42,467 bases of DNA from Zavarzinia marina. Lineage in GTDB: Bacteria; Pseudomonadota; Alphaproteobacteria; Zavarziniales; Zavarziniaceae. The notes beneath the pieces were generated by a model. It searched no databases. It saw only the letters and a list, made by a program, of their open reading frames with translations, and was not told the DNA's origin. A program made the translations under genes and the position numbers. The stretch covers positions 1-42,467 of the forward strand of contig NZ_JAKGSB010000011.1 of the NCBI RefSeq assembly GCF_021568905.1. The letters are read 5' to 3'. This document shows, piece by piece, positions 1-8,344 of the stretch (its first letter is position 1; every line of letters starts with the position of its first letter).

Positions 1-145
1 TCTGCGCCAGATGCAGCATCACCGCGCTGTCCTTGCCCACCGAATAGAGCATCACCGGGCGCTCCGTCTCCGAAACAACCTCCCTCATGATGTGGATGCT
101 CTCCGCTTCCAGACGCTGCAGGTGAGTCAGTGATGGTGTGGACAC
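1..145 (-). CDS. cysD: Sulfate adenylyltransferase subunit 2, N-terminal part (window edge)
   Basis: This is the small, ATP-pyrophosphatase-type subunit of ATP sulfurylase, which makes adenylylsulfate (APS) from sulfate and ATP for sulfur assimilation, with the GTPase subunit CysN. Only the first 48 codons lie in the window. They read [17 protein letters not shown], then the PP-loop [14 protein letters not shown], which is diagnostic for CysD. The start is taken as GTG at 145 because a GGAAG Shine-Dalgarno lies six bases upstream and the protein then begins [10 protein letters not shown]. The upstream region has a promoter-like -35/-10 pair and an AT-rich palindrome, listed separately. The rest of the gene, and probably cysN, lies beyond the left edge. 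Confidence 0.93.
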   Translation of the reverse strand, partial: MSTPSLTHLQRLEAESIHIMREVVSETERPVMLYSVGKDSAVMLHLAQ

Positions 146-218
146 GGCGAGCTTCCAAGGTTCGAGGAGAAATCACACCGGAAAACAGGAATTGAGATAA
201 TTTCCGGCCACCAACCGC

Positions 219-246
219 AGATAATCCGGGCGGCGAGGCAGGTCAA
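219..246 (-). promoter_or_regulatory. Putative cysD promoter
   Basis: Read on the minus strand, TTGACC (241-246) and TTATCT (219-224) are separated by 16 bases. They stand about 75 bases upstream of the cysD GTG. The match to a sigma-70 promoter is good but untested. Confidence 0.45.
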
Positions 247-271
247 GGCTTTGAACGCCGTCGGATGCATT

Positions 272-291
272 TGGAAAATTATTATTTTCCA
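272..291. promoter_or_regulatory. AT-rich palindrome upstream of cysD promoter
   Basis: TGGAAAAT, four bases, then ATTTTCCA form a perfect 8-bp inverted repeat in otherwise GC-rich DNA. It ends about 26 bases upstream of the putative -35 box. That position fits an activator site such as a LysR-type regulator (CysB-like), but the assignment is inference. Confidence 0.35.
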
Positions 292-312
292 TTTTGCGGG
301 TCAATCGGGAGA

Positions 313-795
313 TCAATCGGGGCCATCGGTTCCGGTGGGGCGGGGGACAGCCCAGCGCGCGGCGGCGGCATCGTCGCCCATCTTGGCGGCGACCCATTCG
401 GCGGCGCCGTCCGCCGTGATCTCGCGCTTCCAGAAGGGGGCCTTGGTCTTCAGCCAATCGATCAGGAAGGCGCAGGCATCGAGCGCGGCGGCACGATGGG
501 GGGCCGCCGCCGCGACCATGACGATGCGCTGGCCGAGATCGAGCCGCCCGACCCGGTGGACGATGGCGCAGCCGGTCAGGGCGAAGCGACGGCGGGCCTC
601 GTCCTCGATCGCGGAAAGCGCGCGTTCGGTCATGCCGGGATAGTGCTCCAGCTCGATGGCGACGATGTCCTTGCGGTCGCCATGATCGCGCACCAGGCCG
701 ATGAAACTGGCGACGGCGCCGGTGCCGCCGTCGCCGGCAAGGGCGTCGAGAATGGCGCCCACGTCGATGTCGCCGGTCTGTATGGAAACGCTCAT
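313..795 (-). CDS. moaE: Molybdopterin synthase catalytic (large) subunit MoaE
   Basis: MoaE transfers sulfur from the thiocarboxylate of MoaD to cyclic pyranopterin monophosphate, giving molybdopterin. The 160-residue protein is close to the family's usual length of about 150. It shows SFIGLVRDHG near residues 35-45, LEHYPGMTE, the HRVGRLDLGQ segment, and the active-site lysine region LKTKAPFWKRE near residues 120-130. The start MSVSIQTGD at 795 was chosen over upstream ATGs because those fall inside a 16-bp tandem repeat and the longer reading adds a low-complexity leader absent from the family. No moaD partner is next to it; it sits between cysD and motB, so its synthase partner must be elsewhere. 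Confidence 0.93.
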   Translation of the reverse strand: MSVSIQTGDIDVGAILDALAGDGGTGAVASFIGLVRDHGDRKDIVAIELEHYPGMTERALSAIEDEARRRFALTGCAIVHRVGRLDLGQRIVMVAAAAPHRAAALDACAFLIDWLKTKAPFWKREITADGAAEWVAAKMGDDAAAARWAVPRPTGTDGPD

Positions 796-808
796 CGCGC
801 CGTTCCGC

Positions 809-856
809 CTGTCATGCCGACCATCTGTCATGTCGACCATCTGCCATGCCGACCAT
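809..856. repeat. Three 16-bp tandem repeats upstream of moaE
   Basis: CTGTCATGCCGACCAT (809-824), CTGTCATGTCGACCAT (825-840) and CTGCCATGCCGACCAT (841-856) lie head to tail just upstream of the moaE start. The units differ by one or two bases. The period is not a multiple of three, so this is probably non-coding slippage or a repeated operator. Confidence 0.85.
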
Positions 857-888
857 TCTGGGCCGGCGCGGGCGGAAAGGGAACCGGC

Positions 889-965
889 CGCGGGAAAGGG
901 AAGGGGCGGGACGGGAAGGCAAGGCAAGGGCCAGGACGGGAAGGGTCAGGGCAGGGCGGGGGTGG
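889..965 (+). other. G-run-rich tract at the 3' end of motB
   Basis: The plus strand has many GGG and GGGG runs separated by one to five bases, spanning the motB stop codon and the spacer before moaE. This pattern could fold as a G-quadruplex on the plus strand, which is the non-template strand for plus transcripts and the template for the minus-strand genes. No function is shown by the sequence. Confidence 0.4.
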
Positions 966-2061
966 CGGCGATGCCGGGCGGCAGGGCCGGGGTCTCGCGC
1001 AGCAGGGTGATGGTGATGCGGCGGTTGGCCGGATCCAGCGGATCGTCGGGGTTCAGGGGTTCCGACGCCGCCTTGCCCGAGATCTGATAGACCCGCTCGG
1101 GCCGGATGCCGGCTTCGGTCAGGACGCGGCGGCTGGCGTTGGCGCGGTCGGCCGACAGTTCCCAATTGGTATAGCCGGTCGACGAGCGGTAGGGCGCCGC
1201 ATCGGTATGGCCGGCGACGGCGATTCGATTCGGCAGGCGGCCGACGATGCCGGCGATCTTGCCCAGCAGTTCGACCATGGCCGGCGACATGCGCGAAGAG
1301 CCGGACTGGAACATGGCTTCGCGCCTGCTGTCGACCAATTGGATGCGCATGCCCTCGGGCGTGACGTCGACCAGCACCTGGCCGGCGATGGCCCGCATCT
1401 CGGGCGACGACTGCAGTGCCAGGCGGAGTGCCTGCGCGGTTTCGGCGAAGCGCTGTTCCTCGGCGCGGGCCATGGCCTCGGTCCGGGCGCGCTCGTCCTC
1501 GCTGAGGGGCGGGGCCTGGGGGCCGAAGGCATCCACCGGGCGCCGGCCGACGCCTTCGGCATCGGGCCGCTCGCTGCGGGCCTCTTCCTCGCCCGGCGCG
1601 GGCGTCGCGACCGCCGCGCTGCGCTCGCCGACGTCGGTCTGTTCGCCGCCGGTTTCCCGACCCTCCTGGCCGAGATCGCTGATCGGGCGGCTGTCGTCCT
1701 CGATCGGCTCGCGCTCGCTCTCGCTTTCGCTCGGCGGGCGCTGGGGTTCGATGCGGGTGATCAGGGCGGGGCTGCCGCCATTGTTGCGATTGCCGTCCCG
1801 GGCGATGGTCTCGCCGCCCAGGACGCCGCCGGCGCCCGATGTGGTCTCGGATACGGAGACCGGGTCGAAATAATCGGCGATGCCCTGTTTCTGCGCCTCC
1901 GACGTGGCGTTCAGCAGCCACAGCAGCAGGAAGAAGGCCATCATGGCGGTGACGAAATCGGCGTAGGCGACCTTCCAGGCACCACCGTGGTGGCCGCCCG
2001 CGACCTTCTTCACCTTCTTGACGACGATGGTCGGGCCGTTGCCCATGTCACCATTGGCCAT
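946..2061 (-). CDS. motB: Flagellar motor stator protein MotB
   Basis: MotB is the peptidoglycan-anchored half of the proton-driven flagellar stator. The N-terminus has the basic segment VVKKVKKVAGG and then the single membrane helix WKVAYADFVTAMMAFFLLLW, with the proton-carrying aspartate at D35 (D32 in E. coli). Residues of about 60-190 form a Pro/Glu/Arg-rich linker longer than in E. coli. The C-terminal half is an OmpA-like peptidoglycan-binding domain with VAGHTDAAPY and LSADRANASRRVL. The gene starts nine bases after the motA stop, so the two are one operon. Length 371 residues. The 3' end runs into a G-rich tract. Confidence 0.95.
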   Translation of the reverse strand: MANGDMGNGPTIVVKKVKKVAGGHHGGAWKVAYADFVTAMMAFFLLLWLLNATSEAQKQGIADYFDPVSVSETTSGAGGVLGGETIARDGNRNNGGSPALITRIEPQRPPSESESEREPIEDDSRPISDLGQEGRETGGEQTDVGERSAAVATPAPGEEEARSERPDAEGVGRRPVDAFGPQAPPLSEDERARTEAMARAEEQRFAETAQALRLALQSSPEMRAIAGQVLVDVTPEGMRIQLVDSRREAMFQSGSSRMSPAMVELLGKIAGIVGRLPNRIAVAGHTDAAPYRSSTGYTNWELSADRANASRRVLTEAGIRPERVYQISGKAASEPLNPDDPLDPANRRITITLLRETPALPPGIAATPALP

Positions 2062-2070
2062 GGACGGGTC

Positions 2071-2931
2071 CTAGACGGGCTGGAGCTTCTGGGTCGCTTC
2101 CTCGACCTCGTAGAAGGTCGGGCGGACGTGGGTCTGCAGGGCCTTGCGGGCGAATTCCACCGAAACCGCCGGCGGATAGCCCTGGAGGTGGGCGAGCAGC
2201 CCGGCCTTGATGCAATGGAGGTAGCGCATCTCCGCCTCATGGGTGGCGCGCACGGAATTGGCGATCGGGGCGACGAAACCATAGGACATCCAGACGCCCA
2301 TGAAGGTGCCGACCAGGGCCGCGCCGATCAGATGGCCCAGCACTTCCGGCGGCTCTGTGATCGAGCCCATGGTATGGATGATGCCGAGCACGGCGGCGAC
2401 GATGCCGAGCGCCGGCATGCCGTCGGCCATGTTCTGGATGGCGTGGGAGACCTCGTGTTCCTCGGCCGCATGGGTCTCGAGCTCGAGGTCGATCAGGCTC
2501 TCCATCTCGAAGGCGTTCTCGGTGCCGAGCGTCATCAGGCGCAGGTAGTCGCACAGGAAGGTGACGGCATGATGGTCCTTGGCGAAGGTCGGGAACTGGT
2601 TGAACAGGGTGCTGTCGTGCGGGTTCTCGACATGCTGTTCGAGGGCCAGCATGCCCTTGCTCTTCGCCAGCTTGAACACGGAATAGAGCAGGGTCAGCAA
2701 CTCGAGGAAGGCGTCCTGCTTGTAGCGCGGCCCCTTCATGGCGCCGGCGATCGCCTTGCCCGTCTTCTTCAGGACGGGCGGGGGGTTGGCGATGATATAG
2801 GCGCCGATGGCGGCGCCGAAGATGATGAGGAATTCGAGCGGCTGCCAGAGCACCTCGACATGGCCGCCCGCCAGGATATAGCCGGACAACACGCTCCCGA
2901 GGACGACGACGATACCGATGATCAGCAGCAT
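2071..2931 (-). CDS. motA: Flagellar motor stator protein MotA
   Basis: MotA forms the ring of proton-channel subunits around MotB and applies torque to the rotor. The 286-residue protein begins MLLIIGIVVVLGSVLSGYIL, aligning with the E. coli start, and shows four membrane helices. The pore-lining helices carry DGMPALGIVAAVLGIIHTMG (with the conserved proline) and LVGTFMGVWMSYGFVAPI. The cytoplasmic loop contains the charged residues that meet FliG. The start at 2931 was preferred to an upstream ATG at 2961 because AGAAGGG precedes it and the upstream one has no ribosome site. Together with motB this implies a motile cell; no other flagellar genes are in the window. Confidence 0.95.
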   Translation of the reverse strand: MLLIIGIVVVLGSVLSGYILAGGHVEVLWQPLEFLIIFGAAIGAYIIANPPPVLKKTGKAIAGAMKGPRYKQDAFLELLTLLYSVFKLAKSKGMLALEQHVENPHDSTLFNQFPTFAKDHHAVTFLCDYLRLMTLGTENAFEMESLIDLELETHAAEEHEVSHAIQNMADGMPALGIVAAVLGIIHTMGSITEPPEVLGHLIGAALVGTFMGVWMSYGFVAPIANSVRATHEAEMRYLHCIKAGLLAHLQGYPPAVSVEFARKALQTHVRPTFYEVEEATQKLQPV

Positions 2932-3035
2932 GTGGCGCGGCCCTTCTGGCCTGTGAATCATTGCGTATGGACTGTTGCACTCTGGCGCAGGGTGGTTAAC
3001 AAACCGCTTAGGCGGTCGCGCGAGCGGGGATTTTC

Positions 3036-3983
3036 ATGAAGACGGCGATTACGGCCCTTCTGTGCCTCATGCTGTTCGTGATGCTGGGATCCTGCGCCAG
3101 GCACCCCGGTACAGGCAGCCAGGGCACGCGCAGCCAGGGCGCCGGCGTGTCGTCGGCGGCGGGCGCGGCCGCGCCCAGGCCGGTTCGTGCCGTGCCCGTG
3201 CCGCTCGCCTGTTCCGACCGCCGTCCGTCGCCGGCGGCCGAGGGGCTTTCGGGCGCCATGGTGCGCGCCGCCACCGCCGAGTGGCGCCGCTGGGGCGAGC
3301 GCGTGGTCGAACTGCAGCCCGGCCGCTCCATTCTGATGCTGTCCGGCGGCATGCCGACGGTCTGGGAGCAGGAGGCCGACGCCTTTCCCATGCTGGCGAA
3401 CTACTGGTGCGCCGCGCCGCCCTATCGCAATTATTGGGAGACGGCGGCGCAATACGCCGGCTTCGACCGGGTGCGCGCGCCCGATGGCGCCATCGACCGC
3501 TACGCCCTCGAAAACCTGCCCGTCGGCTCGGCGCCCTTCGCCGATCCCTGGTCGGCGGCCTTCGTCTCCTACATCGTCTTCATGGGCGGCGTGCCGGACC
3601 AGCGCTTCCGCTACAGCGATACCCATTGGGATTATGTCGCCGACGCCATCACGGCGGCACCCGGCACCAGGGCCTTCCGCGCCGCCGGCATCCGCGACGT
3701 CGCGCCCCGGCCCGGCGATCTCGTCTGCGCCACCCGCAGCGGTTCGCCGCCCGCCGACTGGCGTGCCCTGCCGGCCGGCGGCTCCCGCCCCATGCATTGC
3801 GACATCGTCGTCGGCACTGTCGGCTGCGCCTTCTCGCCGGCCCGGCGCTGCGTGGAGGCGATCGGCGGCAACGTCCTCCAGGGCGTCACCCTCAGCCGCA
3901 TCCCCGCCGACGGCTTCGGTCACATCCTGCCCGGCGGCGAAGGGCGGGACTGGGTCGTCGTCCTCCAGAACATGGGGCGGTAG
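3036..3983 (+). CDS. DUF2272-family lipoprotein
   Basis: This is a predicted lipoprotein of 315 residues. The leader MKTAITALLCLMLFVMLGSC ends in the lipobox LGSC with the lipidated cysteine at C20. After an Ala/Gly/Pro-rich spacer, the body matches the DUF2272 family as I recall it: WSAAFVSYIVFMGG near residues 170-185, HWDYV, PRPGDLVCATRSG near 225-240, and HCDIVVGTV near 255. The cysteine- and histidine-bearing layout (W-S-A-A-F-x-S-Y ... RPGDLV ... HCDIV) resembles NlpC/P60-like peptidase folds, but the usual catalytic Cys is not obvious, so activity is unknown. The gene diverges from motAB with about 100 bases between them. A small terminator follows the stop. Confidence 0.75.
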   Translation: MKTAITALLCLMLFVMLGSCARHPGTGSQGTRSQGAGVSSAAGAAAPRPVRAVPVPLACSDRRPSPAAEGLSGAMVRAATAEWRRWGERVVELQPGRSILMLSGGMPTVWEQEADAFPMLANYWCAAPPYRNYWETAAQYAGFDRVRAPDGAIDRYALENLPVGSAPFADPWSAAFVSYIVFMGGVPDQRFRYSDTHWDYVADAITAAPGTRAFRAAGIRDVAPRPGDLVCATRSGSPPADWRALPAGGSRPMHCDIVVGTVGCAFSPARRCVEAIGGNVLQGVTLSRIPADGFGHILPGGEGRDWVVVLQNMGR

Positions 3984-3986
3984 GGG

Positions 3987-4004
3987 ACGGTCTCAGACCG
4001 TTTT
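3987..4004 (+). terminator. Short intrinsic terminator after the DUF2272 gene
   Basis: ACGGTC, loop TCA, GACCGT and then TTTT follow directly after the stop codon at 3983. The stem is only six pairs but GC-rich and has a T-run. Confidence 0.5.
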
Positions 4005-4022
4005 CATCGCTCTTTCCAGCAG

Positions 4023-4102
4023 CGTCATCCCGGCGGAGGCCGGGATCTGGTGCAGAAAGAGACCTCTTCTGGCCGAGGTCCCGGCCTTCGCCGGGACGAT
4101 GG
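4023..4102. repeat. REP-like intergenic inverted repeat
   Basis: Two arms (about 4023-4048 and 4075-4102) are inverted copies of the motif CATCCCGGCGgAGGCCGGGA; each arm is itself a small hairpin. This kind of CCCGGC(G)nAGGCCGGG element is common between genes in alphaproteobacteria. Here it sits between two convergent genes and may also act as a terminator or mRNA-end stabiliser. Confidence 0.7.
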
Positions 4103-4140
4103 CTGTTGAAGGGGCTGCCCGAATGTGACGTCGAGGCGGA

Positions 4141-5391
4141 TCAGGCCGCCGTATTGGCGAGGCGCTTCACCGGGAAGCCGGCCGCCTCGATGCGGGCGAT
4201 GATCTCGTGCAGATGATCGGTGTCGCGGGTTTCGACGATGAGGTCGAGATCGGTGTTCTTCACGGGGACGTCGAGGAACAGGCGCTGGTGCGATACTTCG
4301 AGGATATTGCCGCCGGCATCCGCGATCAGATTGGCGATCACGGCGAGGGTGCCGGGACTGTCGGAAATCATCACACGAAGGCCGGCGATCCGTCCCTCCC
4401 GCACCAGATTGCGGCGGATCACCTCGCCCAGCAGGCGGGGGTCGATATTGCCGCCCGAGAGCACGAGGCCGATGCGCCGGCCCCGGAAGCGCGCGGGATC
4501 GGCCAGCACGGCGGCGAGTGCCGCGGCCCCGGCCCCTTCCGCCACCGTCTTTTCGATGGCGAGGAGCAGGCCGACCGCCTGTTCCAGCTCCGCCTCCGAA
4601 ACCAGCAGGATATCGTCGACCAGGCGGCGCGCGATGGCGGCGGTGATGCGTCCGGCGGTCTTCACCGCGATACCCTCGGCGATGGTCATGCCGCCGCAGG
4701 CTTCCTCCCTGCCGTCGAGGGCATTCTTCATGGAGGGGTAGAGCGCGGCCTCCACCCCGATGATCTCGATCCCGGGCTTGAGCGCCTTGGCCGCCGTCGC
4801 GATGCCGCCGATCAACCCGCCGCCGCCGATGGGTACGACGATACAGTCGAGGTCGGGCACGGCGGCCAGCATTTCGAGGGCGACCGTGCCCTGGCCGGCG
4901 ATCACCGCCGGATCGTCGAAGGGATGGACCAGGGTCAGGCCTTCTGCCTCCGCAATCCGCAATCCGGCGACGAAGGCATCCGCCAGCACCTGGCCTTCCA
5001 GAACCACGCGGGCGCCGTGGTCGCGGGTCTGGCGCACTTTGACGAAGGGCGTCGTCCTCGGCATGACGATGGTCGCCGGAATGCCGAGGCGGGCGGCGTG
5101 ATAGGCGATCCCCTGGGCATGATTGCCGGCCGACATGGCGATCACGCCGGCCGCGCGTTCCGCCGCCGTCAGGCCCTGCAGCTTGTTGCAGGCGCCGCGA
5201 TCCTTGAAGGAGGCGGTGAACTGCAGGTTCTCGAACTTGACGAAGAGGCGGGCCCCCGCGATCTGGCCGAGCGTCCGGGCTTCGGCGCAGGGGGTCGGCA
5301 CGATCTGGCCCGCGAGCGCCGTGGCCGCCGCCTCGATGTCGGCAAGGGTGACGATGTCGTCCGGAACGGGGGAATCGGGCGGTTTCAGCAT
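4141..5391 (-). CDS. ilvA: Threonine ammonia-lyase with C-terminal ACT domain
   Basis: This PLP enzyme deaminates threonine (and serine) to 2-oxobutyrate (or pyruvate), the first step toward isoleucine. The fold-type II motif FTASFKDRGA places the PLP lysine at K63; SAGNHAQGIAY and the phosphate loop PIGGGGLIGG follow, and SGGN lies near the end of the catalytic part. Residues from about 335 form one ACT domain (VMISDSPGTLAVIANLI), giving a total of 416 residues. That is the short IlvA/TdcB-like type with one ACT domain, not the long E. coli IlvA. Whether it is biosynthetic or catabolic cannot be decided here. A hairpin brackets the ribosome site (see separate entry). Confidence 0.88.
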   Translation of the reverse strand: MLKPPDSPVPDDIVTLADIEAAATALAGQIVPTPCAEARTLGQIAGARLFVKFENLQFTASFKDRGACNKLQGLTAAERAAGVIAMSAGNHAQGIAYHAARLGIPATIVMPRTTPFVKVRQTRDHGARVVLEGQVLADAFVAGLRIAEAEGLTLVHPFDDPAVIAGQGTVALEMLAAVPDLDCIVVPIGGGGLIGGIATAAKALKPGIEIIGVEAALYPSMKNALDGREEACGGMTIAEGIAVKTAGRITAAIARRLVDDILLVSEAELEQAVGLLLAIEKTVAEGAGAAALAAVLADPARFRGRRIGLVLSGGNIDPRLLGEVIRRNLVREGRIAGLRVMISDSPGTLAVIANLIADAGGNILEVSHQRLFLDVPVKNTDLDLIVETRDTDHLHEIIARIEAAGFPVKRLANTAA

Positions 5392-5417
5392 CGGGGCAAG
5401 TCCTTCACATGCCCCGA
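5391..5417 (-). promoter_or_regulatory. Hairpin enclosing the ilvA ribosome site
   Basis: On the minus strand TCGGGGCA and TGCCCCGA pair perfectly over 8 bp. The 11-base loop holds GAAGGA, the likely Shine-Dalgarno of the threonine deaminase. The stem ends on the A of the ATG. It may control translation initiation. Confidence 0.4.
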
Positions 5418-5427
5418 CTTGAGCATG

Positions 5428-6348
5428 TCAGGCGGCGTCGCGAAAGTCCCAGCGTGTGCCGGTGCGCGCCAGCGCGAGATCGAAGAGCCGCGCCGCCGTC
5501 GCGGGATCGGGCGTGATCTTCTTGTCCGCCTTGGCCGGCGCCCCGCGCATACCCCCCAGCTTCGACGGACCGTAGAGATCGCCGCCCCGCGCGGCGGGAT
5601 CGGTCGCGGCCAGCAGGCTGGGGGCGGCCCCCATCGCTGGCGACTGCGCCATCAGGGCATTACCGAGGGCGAGCATCGCCGTCTCCATCAGGGTCGGCTT
5701 GATCGAGCGTCCGCCCCAGGCACTGTTGGTCGCGGCATAGCCGGGGTGGGAGAGCAGGCTCTTGACGCCGATCCCGGCCTGGTCCAGGCGCCTTTGCAAT
5801 TCCTCGGCGAGGAGCAGATTGCCGAGTTTCGAATCCGCATAGGCCTGCCACTTGTTGTAACGCCGCGCGCGCCAGTCGAGATCCTCGAAATCGATCCTGC
5901 CGCGCCGGTACATGGCGCTGGTCACGGTGACGACGCGGGCATCGCGCCGCCCGGCCATCAGGGGCAGCAGGCCGAGGGTCAGCGCGAAGTGGCCGAGGCA
6001 ATTGGCGCCGAAATGCCATTCGAAGCCCTGAGCGGTATGGCCGTGTTCGACGCCGAAGACGCCGGCATTGCAGACCAGGATGTCGAGCCCGGGCAGGCTG
6101 TCCGACACCGTCGCCACGCAATCGCGGACCGATGCCAGATCGTCGAGGGACAGCAGGGCGGCGCGAACCGTGGCGCCCGGGCGGACGGCGCGGAGCCGGT
6201 CCAGGGTCTCGGCCGCGCGACTCTCGTCGCGGCAGGCGATGACGACCTCGGCGCCCCGGGCGACGAGGCCCTTGGCGGTTTCCAGCCCGATGCCGCGGTT
6301 GGCGCCGGTGACGAGGGCGATGCGGCCCTCCAGTTCATTTCCGGTCAT
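5428..6348 (-). CDS. Short-chain dehydrogenase/reductase (retinol dehydrogenase-like)
   Basis: This 306-residue protein is a classical SDR oxidoreductase that uses NAD(P)H. The nucleotide loop TGANRGIG is at residues 14-21, VCNAG stands near residue 90, and the catalytic Tyr and Lys are in YADSK (Y170, K174). An aspartate-rich segment FEDLDW precedes the catalytic tyrosine, as in the retinol/WW-domain oxidoreductase-like subgroup. ACRDESRA after the second strand suggests NADP preference (inferred). Substrate is unknown. It has a good GGAGG eight bases before the ATG. It lies between the threonine deaminase and aroB on the same strand with no operon link beyond proximity. Confidence 0.85.
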   Translation of the reverse strand: MTGNELEGRIALVTGANRGIGLETAKGLVARGAEVVIACRDESRAAETLDRLRAVRPGATVRAALLSLDDLASVRDCVATVSDSLPGLDILVCNAGVFGVEHGHTAQGFEWHFGANCLGHFALTLGLLPLMAGRRDARVVTVTSAMYRRGRIDFEDLDWRARRYNKWQAYADSKLGNLLLAEELQRRLDQAGIGVKSLLSHPGYAATNSAWGGRSIKPTLMETAMLALGNALMAQSPAMGAAPSLLAATDPAARGGDLYGPSKLGGMRGAPAKADKKITPDPATAARLFDLALARTGTRWDFRDAA

Positions 6349-6422
6349 GCGTGATCCTCCCCATCGCCATCGTGCCGGCGAAAGGGAGGGGGCGGATCGT
6401 CCGTATGGAGGGTGTTCGCGCC

Positions 6423-7547
6423 TCAGGCGGCGCGCAGCACGTCCGCGACCGCGTCGAGCGGCACGTCCTGGGTGATGAAGGCCTCGCCGATGCGCCGCGC
6501 CAGGATGAAGGTCAGCTTGCCGTCCTTCACCTTCTTGTCCTGGGCCATGTGATGGATCAGGGCGTCGGGCGCCAATTCGCCGGCGATCTGTGCCGCGCCC
6601 TCGATGTCGGCGGGGGCGACCGGCAGGCCGACGGCGGCCATGTGGCGGCAGGCCCTGACCGCGTCCTGTCCCGGACAGAGGCCGAGGCGGACCGAGAGAT
6701 CGAAGGCGAGGCGCATGCCGATGGCGACTCCTTCGCCGTGGAGCAGGCGGGGGCCGAAGCCGGTCGCGGCCTCCAGCGCATGGCCGAACGTATGGCCGAG
6801 GTTGAGGAGGGCGCGTTCGCCCGTCTCGCGCTCGTCGCGGGCGACGATGCCGGCCTTCGCCGTGACGGAGCGGCGCACCGCCTCGATCCGGGCCGCGCGG
6901 TCGCCGTCGACCAGGGCGGGCCCGTTCGCTTCCAGCCAGTCGAAGAATGCGGCATCGCCGAGCAGGCCGTATTTCACCACCTCGGCATAGCCCGCCAGCA
7001 ATTCGCGCCGGGGCAGGGTTTCGAGAATGGCGACATCCGCCAGCACCAGGCGGGGTTGATGGAAGGCACCGACCAGATTCTTGCCGTGGGACGTGTTGAT
7101 GCCGGTCTTGCCGCCGACCGAGGAATCGACCTGAGAGAGCAGGGTGGTCGGCACCTGCACGAAGTCGACGCCACGCTTGGCGATCGCCGCCGCGAAACCG
7201 GCCAGATCACCGATCACGCCGCCGCCAAGGGCAACCACGGCGTCGCGCCGTTCGATCCGCGCGTCCAGCAGGCGGGACATCAGCCGTTCCAGCATGGGGA
7301 AGGACTTGGTGCCTTCGCCCGGCGGCATCACGACCGTTTCGTGGTGCACACCGGCGGCATCGAGGCTGGCCTGGGCCCGCTCGAGGTGAAGCGCGGCGAC
7401 GTTTTCGTCGGTCACGATCAGGGCCCGGCCCTTGGGAAAGAGGTCGCGCACGCCCGCGCCCAGGCTGTCGATCACGCCGGCGCCGATATGAATGTCGTAG
7501 GCGCGTTCGCCCAGGGCAACGGGAACGGTTACGGCGCTGTCAGGCAT
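6423..7547 (-). CDS. aroB: 3-dehydroquinate synthase
   Basis: AroB cyclises DAHP to 3-dehydroquinate, step two of the shikimate pathway, using NAD and a divalent metal. The 374-residue protein shows the NAD-binding [14 protein letters not shown], the substrate segment [19 protein letters not shown], the [10 protein letters not shown] motif, and the metal ligands in [20 protein letters not shown] and HGEGVAIGM. Every expected motif is intact. The first codons overlap the end of aroK by eight bases, so the two enzymes are translationally coupled, the usual arrangement in proteobacteria. Confidence 0.97.
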   Translation of the reverse strand: MPDSAVTVPVALGERAYDIHIGAGVIDSLGAGVRDLFPKGRALIVTDENVAALHLERAQASLDAAGVHHETVVMPPGEGTKSFPMLERLMSRLLDARIERRDAVVALGGGVIGDLAGFAAAIAKRGVDFVQVPTTLLSQVDSSVGGKTGINTSHGKNLVGAFHQPRLVLADVAILETLPRRELLAGYAEVVKYGLLGDAAFFDWLEANGPALVDGDRAARIEAVRRSVTAKAGIVARDERETGERALLNLGHTFGHALEAATGFGPRLLHGEGVAIGMRLAFDLSVRLGLCPGQDAVRACRHMAAVGLPVAPADIEGAAQIAGELAPDALIHHMAQDKKVKDGKLTFILARRIGEAFITQDVPLDAVADVLRAA

Positions 7548-8139
7548 GCTCGGTTTCCTCGCCGGGGGCGATCAGGGTCAGGATGGCGTCCACCACCTGG
7601 TCGTGCGGGCCGTCCAGGCTGTCGACCACCAGATCCGCCTCGGCATAGACGGGATAGCGCGTCGCGATGAGACGCTCCAGGATCTCGCGCGGGTCGCCCT
7701 TCTTCAGAAGCGGGCGGTTGTTGCGCTTCTTCACCCGGCGCAGCAACACGTCGAGATCGGCGCGCAGCCAGATGGAGACGGCGGTCGCCTTGATCCTGGC
7801 CCGGGTTTCGGGATCCATGAAGGCGCCGCCGCCGGTCGCCAGCACATGGGGCGGCGAGCCGGTCAGCAGGCGGGCGATCACGCGCCGCTCGCCGTCGCGA
7901 AAGGCGGTTTCGCCATGGCGCTCGAAAATCTCGTCGATGGTGCAGCCGGCGGCTTGTTCGATCTCGGTGTCGGCGTCGACGAAGGGAACGTGGAGACGCT
8001 GGGCGAGGCGCTTGCCGATCGAGGATTTGCCGGCGCCCATAAGGCCGACCAGCACGACGGTCCGCGCCAGCCTGAAGGGCGGGATTGGCGGTACCGGGGC
8101 GTCGGCCTGGGTTTCAGCGCTATGAAGGTTGTCGTCCAC
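7540..8139 (-). CDS. aroK: Shikimate kinase
   Basis: AroK phosphorylates shikimate at the 3-hydroxyl with ATP. The Walker A motif GLMGAGKS is at residues 32-39, the shikimate-binding DADTEIE follows, then FRDGERRV and the central LATGGGAF. The lid carries RNNRPLL. The start is uncertain: GTG at 8139 gives 199 residues with a short Pro-rich leader, while the same frame is open to 8310. I prefer the GTG because the longer version adds an Arg-rich tract that looks like intergenic sequence. It is followed by aroB with an eight-base overlap and is divergent from the small membrane protein gene. Confidence 0.93.
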   Translation of the reverse strand: MDDNLHSAETQADAPVPPIPPFRLARTVVLVGLMGAGKSSIGKRLAQRLHVPFVDADTEIEQAAGCTIDEIFERHGETAFRDGERRVIARLLTGSPPHVLATGGGAFMDPETRARIKATAVSIWLRADLDVLLRRVKKRNNRPLLKKGDPREILERLIATRYPVYAEADLVVDSLDGPHDQVVDAILTLIAPGEETEHA

Positions 8140-8344
8140 GGGCGGAATGTGCCCTTTGGTCCCGTATCTTTCAAGGCGCCATCGGTCGAATCTGCGGGCC
8201 GTCGCGGGATCGGTCGCGGCCTTGTCCTGCCGCGGGGCGGCCCTTACAGTGGCCGCATCGAAGCCGTTGGGGAATCGGCGCGCCCGGCGCCGTCCCGTGA
8301 CCGGTGCCACATTCCTGCCTCATCCGGATCGTCAGTATCAGCCC

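Noticed and set aside
2975-3010. TTAACC-like sequence upstream of motA considered as a CtrA site
   Set aside because: Only one short half-site match, too weak to report as a feature.
265-3039. Very long open frame on the plus strand (924 codons) opposite moaE and motAB
   Set aside because: It is antisense to three recognised genes; its Gly/Arg/Asp-rich translation is the shadow expected in GC-rich DNA.
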